NCBI GenBank assembly: GCA_003550325.1
Contig: QKWP01000123.1
Coordinates: 263,749-327,748, forward strand
DNA: 64,000 nt
Reading direction: 5' to 3'
Source of the DNA: Gigaspora rosea
Lineage: Eukaryota > Glomeromycota > Glomeromycetes > Diversisporales > Gigasporaceae
Below, piece after piece: positions 56,852 to 64,000 of the stretch (its first letter is position 1; each line of letters opens with the position of its first letter). The notes under the pieces were generated by a model, which did no database searches, had not been told where the DNA came from, and saw only the letters and a list, made by a program, of their open reading frames with translations. The translations under genes and the position numbers were made by a program.

Positions 56852-58052
56852 TTTGTAATTTAGTTATAGAAAGATAGTTTTTCTTTTTATATAATTTTTG
56901 TTATTATGTTAAGATAATACAATCCCTAATAAAGTATTGGCATGACTGCTGAATAAAAAAAAAATTAAAAAATTATTACTATAATATATAATACTTTACG
57001 CTTTCTTATTAATTTGTCAGTAAAGCAATGTACAATTATAAGTAGTTTATCTTTTAGAAAAATAAAGCCTAAAATAATAAATGGGTCCTTGACTACCTTT
57101 AGAATTTGGAGGCACAGGAATAATATAAGCATCAAAATTCTCATTGATTCCACCTTGGTCATTCTTTTGATAATTTTTTGCAAAGTGGATACTACTATTG
57201 GATGTAAAAGTAAATTGTGATATAGTTATTTTGTAGTATTTATTACAATGGGTTTGAAATAAAAGATAACACTACATAAAAATTCTATAAAGTAATTCTT
57301 GTAGTGTGTCATTAGAAACTGTGTTATATTGAAAAATAAGTTTTACTTTTTATCAGTTAGGTGGTCATAATCTTGTGATACAATACTATTTTTTTATTAG
57401 TTTTAATTTTCTATTCAATGTGCCCATAAATTAGCAAATTCTTTTCTATTTCCTATATTATATTTTGCCATTGCATTAGAGTGTTTTAAAATATAGATAC
57501 TTAAAAGTCTGATATATTTGTTAGTAAAGAAAGTGAATATTCTTCTTGATTATGGACTTTATAGATTCAAGAATAAATTTGGCCATTTCATATTCAAGTT
57601 GGTCTTTATTCTTAATAGATTCAATACCGTAGTTATATCTGACTTCTGAATACCAAGCTTCTAAGATCCTTAGCAGTTGCTTTGCAAGTATTTTCAGTGA
57701 TCACACCATTAATTATTTCATTTATTTTTTTTGATTGTAGGTTTATAATAAATATTTTTTTATTTGTTACTTTCAGCATTTTTTTTTATATAATGATTTT
57801 GTATAAAAAAAAAAGAGAAAAAGCAAAAGAGCAAAATAAACATGAATGAAAGTGGTATTTATATAAAATCCAAATTACATCAAAATTTTCTTTTTATTAA
57901 TATCGGTAACTTTATTGTTGTTAAAAAAGTTGTATATATAAATTAATTTAAGTTTAATTTATGATTGTTTATTAAATTTAATTCCTGATTGCCATAGGAT
58001 GCTGATAATACCATTATTGAATGCTCCGCACCAATAACTAATGTATTTTTTT
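56852..58052. other. AT-rich spacer without a supported gene
   Basis: The overlapping frames at 56965-57220 are on opposite strands and match nothing I recognise. Confidence 0.35.
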
Positions 58053-58060
58053 GCGTAAAC

Positions 58061-58640
58061 TTTGACCAGTTGATGTTTGGGCCCCTGCAGAGCCCAGATA
58101 TCAACTGGTCAAATTCTATACAAAATACCTCCCATTATTTGTCATGTGTAACAATAAAATCGTGATTACACAGATCATGATGAAATTGTTATATCATGCC
58201 ATATAACTATAGTTATTGGATGTTTCGCATATATTATTCAGCACAAAATACTAATTAACTAAGTTATTTGCTATATGCTATTTGATTAGTTGAGTTTAAG
58301 TGCCAAAGGTGCTTAAAATTCAATTAGTCAAATTATTTATTAAATAATGGTAAGGTACAATAGTGTTCTGATGCTAGTAAAGCATAATAGCGCTTTACTA
58401 GCATTAGAACACTATTGTACCATAGTTATGAGTACTTCGTGCTTGAATAACTGGATTATATAGCATTTATATTTGTTGGTTTTGCATACCATGTTGACTA
58501 GCATTTGAGATTTTAAATTTTTATGCATGTGAGTTACATACATTGTCCGGATATATTTTAAAATATTTCAGAAAATGTGTGTTACTCATGTGCTATAAAT
58601 CATAAAATTTCAAATGCCGGATAACAGTTAGTAAATGCAA
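58061..58640. repeat. Cluster of four long hairpins
   Basis: Stem pairs: 58061-58080 with 58092-58113 (TTTGACCAGTTGAT arms); 58281-58300 with 58312-58332 (TTTGATTAGTTGA arms); 58354-58383 with 58390-58421 (GGTACAATAGTGTTCT arms, about 30 bp with two mismatches); and a decayed pair of about 65-bp arms at 58490-58640. Sequences differ from one another. A further hairpin is at 61085-61134. Confidence 0.8.
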
Positions 58641-60186
58641 AATCTTACATGATTATGCAAGAGTAGAAGCAACACCCAAAAATTTTTGATAGAGGATCAG
58701 TCAAGCCTGTTTGACATGATGATTGCCACAAAAATTTATATGCTATACCAAAATGTACTCGAATTGTGTGCTGCAAAATAATAGCCAGTATTGTCACGGG
58801 ACAGCTCTGGACAATTTATGGACAGTTGTGGACAATTGGACAAAACAATAAATCTAAATTACTTAAAATTTTATTAAGATAACCTATTATTTCTTTTCAA
58901 AAATATAAAAAATATATAATCATATCTTTTTTAAACTAATTTATTAAATTTTAAAGTCAAAATATTTTTTGGACAGTTGTGGACACTGTGGATATTTGGA
59001 CATGGACATGGGTAAAAAAAATCTTGGACATAGTAGATACAACAACACTGATAATAGCTAGTGGATTCTTTTTGCTTATATATCTCTATACAGCTTATAT
59101 CTTTTGTCTAAGGTATGCAAAGTACATCTTCAGTAATGTCTTTACAAGATTTAATTATGGTACAGTAGTATTTTCTCTATGTATTTTTGACCGATTTATA
59201 CTGTGCAATATTATTATTGCCATAATATTAATCCAACAGTTTATAAAAGGGTTCAGTATTTCAATATTTTATCTACTACTGGTATCAATCAAAGTAGGGT
59301 TATCAAATCATAAAGACAAGGCTATATTTTATTTTTATATAGTGTTTTAGTAGCCATTGAACTTATAATAGTTGACATAGAAATAGTGAAATAACATAAT
59401 ATAATTATATCTAAAGTTGTAATTTAAAGTTTTGTTTTTTGTTATGAATTTTATATTATTAATAAAATGACTTCCACGAATACTTTCTATTTCAGTGATA
59501 ACAAAAGTGATAACATTCTTAGCCATTATATCTGGAGTTATGTTTATATTGCTTGTGTCAGCTTAATTAGCTGTTAACACTTTGATTTAATGCTCAATGA
59601 AGTTCTCTATATCAAGGTAATCAATTTCAATATGTGCAATATTAACTAATTAGTAAGTCATATAATAGTATTTAATGAAATTAGTCATAAAAATAATAGC
59701 ACATTTAGAGTCTGTGTTTTGTAACTGATTTAACCCCTCTTTTGCTTTGTGTCATTTATGTGATTAGCTCACAGATGAACAAGTAAAAAACAACAAAATA
59801 TAATAGCAAGGTTGAATGAATTCTTTTAGTTGTATAATATTCAACAAATCAATAACAGATTTTTAGTAATTTAGTTAAGTGGTATATGAAAAATTATCAG
59901 AATTGTACAACTATGTACACCCAATTTTAAGAATTAGCCAAGGCAACTCTGAAATGCTGGTTACCCAATCAATTATGTGGTGATGGTCTATATGAAAATT
60001 AATTTTGGCAGCTTGATTGATTATTTTAATAATCTTGTAGAATAATATTAATATTTTTTTATATTGGCACTAACAAATTCAATTCTAGATTTATTATATA
60101 ATTGCTACATCAGTTAATGTTAATGTTATTTACAGCTCATTTAATTTTTTTAAAAAAATTTATATTCAAACTAGGATACTAAGAAC
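58641..60186. other. Spacer with GGACAGTTGTGGAC direct repeats
   Basis: GGACAGTTGTGGACA occurs at about 58820 and 58972 with related words between; it looks like the subterminal repeats of a hAT-like element whose ends I cannot find. The plus-strand frame 58979-59350 is hydrophobic but starts in the repeat and has no domain I know. Confidence 0.4.
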
Positions 60187-61436
60187 TAGGGTTCTCAATG
60201 GGCCAGATTGGGCTGGGTTTATCTAAACCCAAGCCAGGCCTGTAGAATTATAAACCCAGCCCAAGCCCAGCCCAATTTATCACAGGTTTAAAATATAAGC
60301 CCAAACCTGGCCCGAGCTTAGCCCAGCCTGACCCAACCAAACCCAAGCCTGGCCCAACCCAAGCCCGCCCAACCCAAGCCTGGTCCAACTCAAGCCCGGC
60401 CCAACAAGTCTGGCCCAATCCATGATTTGCAAATAGTATTACAGTCGGCCCTCTTAGAACTGATCCTGTCAAAACCGATAACCTGCCAAAATCGGTTAAA
60501 TATCAATCCACCAGATACCCCATTCAGTCCCATTCCATAAGTAATAACTGATAACCTGCTATTTCCAATACTAAACCCGTCCACTATGCATACCGGTTCT
60601 GAGAGAGCCGACTGTACTAATTAATTAATCAATTAATTGTCCAATAAAATTATTATTGATTAGCTAGCAACTTGACAACTAATCAATTTTTAATTTGGAA
60701 TACTAAAATAATTATATTTTCCAAATAAATTAATTATTAAAATGTTTATTCTTGAATCTATTATATTATATTATGCTAAAAACTATACACTTTACCAAAT
60801 TAACTAGAATATTATTTGGTTAATTTTTATTAGATATTTCAAGAATTATAAAAATAGCTAACTAAATTAAAAAAACTACAGTGTGATACAGCATAAACCA
60901 ACACCCCACGCCAAATTTTGAAATAAATACTCAATTCTGATTGGCTAGAATAATGTAATTAATTGTGATTGGTCAAAAATTACATATGAGTTTCTTTTTT
61001 TTATATATTAAATGCCAAATTTTCAATTTCATAGTAAACTTTAAATTGATATAACCTTTTAAAATTAAAATAAATTAAAAATCCTTTTTAACCAAATTGT
61101 AGCTTAGTCTTAAAGCTACAATTTGGTTAAAAAATTTTTTGGAAAAAATTTTTTATTTTTAAGTTATATCAATTTTTGTAAAATACATATAAAAAGGTAT
61201 TGGTTTATAGTATTCTGCACTATATAGCTCAAAAAGAAATAAAATTTTAACATCTAATTTAAATACAATAGGCCTGTAACTAGTAAAAACTATATATTTT
61301 TAATAGGTATTGCCAGGTTTTATTGGGCCTCTTTATAAAACCCGGGCCTGGCCTAATTAATCACAGACTTCCAAGCCCAGCCCAGGCCCGGCCCAACTAC
61401 AAATTACCAGGTTTGGCCTGGACCATTGCAAGCCTA
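60187..61436. mobile_element. hAT-like element with GGCCCAAGCC motifs, 8-bp target duplication
   Basis: The ends TAGGGTTCTCAATGG (60187) and CCATTGCAAGCCTA (61436) are inverted and flanked by CTAAGAAC on both sides (60179-60186, 61437-61444). Subterminal CAAGCCTGGCCCA-type words repeat about 20 times. A pogo-like MITE (60442-60614) and a 22-bp hairpin (61085-61134) lie inside. No transposase is encoded. Confidence 0.88.
60442..60614. mobile_element. Pogo-like MITE nested in the hAT-like element
   Basis: CAGTCGGCCCTCTTAGAAC at 60442 and GTTCTGAGAGAGCCGACTG ending at 60614 are inverted ends, flanked by TA on both sides. Internal words GATAACCTGC repeat twice. Confidence 0.85.
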
Positions 61437-62254
61437 CTAAGAACTAATATTTATATTAGGCATATAGGTTGGTATATTACTTTTTAATTTTGATTGCCTT
61501 TGGTGTTTGGTCATTTTCAAAAATAGCTACTTGTCTTTTATCTCCTTATTCATAAAAATTGAATTGTTTCTTGTGTTTAATCGTATACCACCTTCTATTC
61601 TTTGTTTGATGGGTTGTTTGACTGCTTTTGAAGTTTGATTATATACCACCTTTATATATTTTGTTTAATAGATTGTTTAATGGGTTGCTTGACTGCTTCT
61701 GTGTTTGATTATACACTACCTTTTTCTCTATGTTTTGTTTGATGAGTTGTTTGGTTGTTTCTGGTGTTTGATTACATGCTTTATATACTTATACATTTGG
61801 TTTGAATTTAACAATTTTAATAATTAGTAGTTTTTTTTTAAATGGAAGTCTATGCCTAGGTAAGTAAAGGGTAATGACAGATTAATTAAACAAAGTATGC
61901 TTGAGTGAATGTAGTTCAGAGATGGATCAATTTTATTATAAAAAGTCAGATATTTGCATTTATATAGGATTATTGGTATTAATAAAATAAATAATATGCA
62001 TTTCGAGATAAATATGATTTTTTTAATACATTAGTATTTTTATTATGTCGAATTATATAAATTAGAAAAATAAATAAGATTCTCTGATTTGATAAAAATT
62101 GTTAAAATTTAATCCATAATAAATATCGATGAATTATAAGTAAATATTAATGATCATTTGCCAATTATTCTGATCCATGTCAATGATTAGAATGTTCAGA
62201 CTTGGTCCATATCAGGTATTAACAACTGGAAAGTATGGTCAAGTGTATTTAAAC
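61437..62254. other. Spacer with a tandem repeat of 60-75 bp
   Basis: At about 61560-61790 the words GTTTGATGGGTTGTTTGACTG and TGTTTGATTATATACCACCT recur three to four times. No gene. Confidence 0.55.
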
Positions 62255-62583
62255 TAGTGATTTGAATCGGTTGGGCTATAATCGGGTAACCGACCCGAAC
62301 TGAATAAATTTCGGGTAACCGGTTGAGTAAATGCTTAATCGGTTGACCTGTACAACCGATTGAGAATCGGTTGACATAATGTTAATGACATCATAAAAGA
62401 GCAAGGTCCCGAAAAGTTCCGAAATGAAATGAATGAACATAGTAGACGAGACAAAAGCTTGAGTAAAGGCCCGAGAATTCCCGAAAGTAAACGTGAAGTA
62501 ATCTTATTCGGTTGAATCGGTTGATAGTAAATATTTCAGTTCGGTTAACCGATTAAGGAAAATTTTCTCGGTTCAAATCACTA
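62255..62583. mobile_element. hAT-like MITE with CGGTTGA motifs
   Basis: The ends TAGTGATTTGAATCGG (62255) and CGGTTCAAATCACTA (62583) are inverted. Flanks ATTTAAAC and ATTTAGAC match at 7 of 8 positions. CGGTTGA/TCAACCG words repeat inside in both orientations. Confidence 0.82.
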
Positions 62584-63084
62584 ATTTAGACGAATTAGAT
62601 TATAAGATCTAGTTACACAAAATAGTTGAAGAGGCTTTTACCTAGAACATAGTGATTTGGCTGATTAAAATTTTTCAACTAGACCAAGTCAATAAATATT
62701 GATCAGCTTAGTTTGCTTAGCTGATTCTCTGGTCATGTAATAAAATCAAATAGAAATAATTAAACACCTATTGTAATCCCATACCAGTTAAACTATATGT
62801 GTAAATCTTGAAATAAATTACAGAAAACTTTTACATTTCGAAGTAAAACTCAAGCAGATCTGAACTAAATTTAAAATAGTTTTTATTTTGTATAATGTTC
62901 TTTTAATACTTGCTAAACTCTATGTAGCTTATTTATTTAACAATAAAGCAATGTTTGTTAATTTTTCAAACTCTATATAATATTTTTGTGTTCGCCCATT
63001 GTTATTTATCAATTCATGGCTTTATTAAAAGCTACATATTTTTTTAATACTAATTTAAATCGGGATAGGAATTAAAACAATGCT

Positions 63085-64000
63085 GGTTTTCTTTTAGAAA
63101 AAGTAGGTCATGAACCATATTGGGATAAAGATGATTTTTTATTAGTTATAACATTTCTGGCATTGGAAAAGAGGCATTCTGATAGGACTGAGGTTCCCAG
63201 AATTGCTAAAAACTTTCGTGCTTGCTGTGCCATTAAAAGAAGGGTTAGTTTTTTATTTTGCCAAAAAACTAACGGGTTATGTTTTTTGTAAAAAGGATCA
63301 GAAAGATTATATTTTATTATTTGGGGCATATCAAAATATATCTTTAATTCTGATTCAATAGGACAAAATGAGCTAAAAAGTTTCTTCAAAGAGTGATTGA
63401 ATAATGAGGAAAATGGATTATTTTCAATAAAGGGTATTGTTAAGTATATATTTTTTGTTCTTTTTATTTTGCATTTTAATTTATCTTTTATTATTTCTAA
63501 CTTTTCTGGCTCAAAGCTTAGATCTTTAAATATTGGGTCAAGAATATACCCTTTGCTCCTGGTTCATCTCAGGGGTTTTCAAATGAAAGTTCTATCTTGT
63601 CATGCACATTGTGAACAATTGAATGTTTAAGAGTTGCTTCTTTTTGAAATAGATGTTCTTGTAATCATTTAATTAAAGGTAACATCATTGAAAAGGTAGG
63701 ATAATGATCTCTACCTACTACAGTTGTAACATTTGCAAATGGGCCTAGCAACTCAACTAACTCCTGGTTTCCTAACAATTCTTCATTATTAAGGAGCAAA
63801 TTTTCTAATGTTTGGCATGATTTCTAATACTTTTTCTTTATTTTTGCAAGATTTTCTTGTAACCTTTTTATAGCTTTATAAAGAGAAAATAACCGGTTTA
63901 ACAACAAATAAGTTGAGTTTCACCTTATCACAGTATCATTGAAAATCAGATCTAGAACAGTGTATAAAATAGCATGATAAAAATCCGGATCTACCGTTTT
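63085..64000 (-). pseudogene. hAT transposase, C-terminal part
   Basis: The minus strand encodes the hAT signature LDPIFKDLSFEPEK at about 63540, then the C-terminal dimerisation domain: SELKIYFDMP, NPLVFWQNKK and the hallmark ILGTSVLSECLFSNARN, ending at 63108 after SSLSQYGS. In intact relatives the text continues, and MVHDLLFLK follows here out of the open frame. Upstream of about 63575 the frame is broken by stops, and the N-terminal zinc finger and catalytic core would lie mostly beyond the window. It is the only hAT transposase trace here and a possible source family for the many hAT-like MITEs. Confidence 0.75.

Noticed and set aside
58979-59350. Membrane protein gene
   Set aside because: The frame starts inside a GGACA repeat, has no recognised domain, and hydrophobic frames are expected in AT-rich DNA.
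60248-60584. Glycine/tryptophan-rich proteins on the minus strand
   Set aside because: They are translations of the GGCCCAAGCC repeat of the hAT-like element.

Overview
The window reads as nuclear DNA of an arbuscular mycorrhizal fungus, most likely Rhizophagus (Glomeromycotina). It is very AT-rich, introns run about 60-105 nt, and the recognisable genes belong to families known to be expanded in that lineage: TKL-like kinases, RNI-type leucine-rich repeats, Sel1 repeats, Kelch proteins and BTB-BACK proteins. Many short inverted-repeat transposons are scattered through it. I saw no rRNA, tRNA or CRISPR array.

Layout. 0-3.5 kb: a MITE and a decayed Kelch gene. 3.6-6.1 kb: two more MITEs. 7.3-8.5 kb: a decayed LRR gene (+). 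9.6-14.2 kb: a kinase-LRR gene (-) and a tandem, kinase-less copy of its tail; the LRRs are a coding 84-bp minisatellite. 15.8-17.3 kb: a second Kelch fragment that duplicates the one at 1.5-3.0 kb. 18.5-20.6 kb: a nine-exon gene for a signal-peptide protein with one intact and one catalytically dead DEDDh exonuclease domain. 21.4-26 kb: nested MITEs and foldback elements. 27.2-28.9 kb: a membrane-anchored O-methyltransferase gene. 29.7-37.5 kb: MITEs, tandem repeats and BTB-BACK gene remnants. 39.2-49.4 kb: a Sel1-kinase gene (-) preceded by an 8.7-kb tandem array. 50-64 kb: TTAA, pogo-like and hAT-like elements, a cluster of long hairpins, a tyrosine-recombinase remnant and the end of a hAT transposase gene.

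The main discovery candidate is the 40.7-49.4 kb array. It looks like a satellite of about 109 bp. On the minus strand each unit is intron-like: GTAAGT...TTACCAG, then exactly three variable bases, then the next GTAAGT. Joining the 66 triplets in transcript order gives a reading frame that starts with ATG at the first triplet and has no stop for 65 codons. It ends two bases into a codon, which is the phase needed by the Sel1 exon after its acceptor at 40632-40633. I infer a gene whose N-terminus is encoded by about 65 one-codon-long micro-exons separated by near-identical introns. Three transposons lie inside these introns, two of them with perfect 8-bp target duplications.

Four single Ns (11964, 40297, 46123, 56278) mark contig joins. 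Two of them are flanked by unmerged duplicate sequence, so local copy numbers there should be treated with care.
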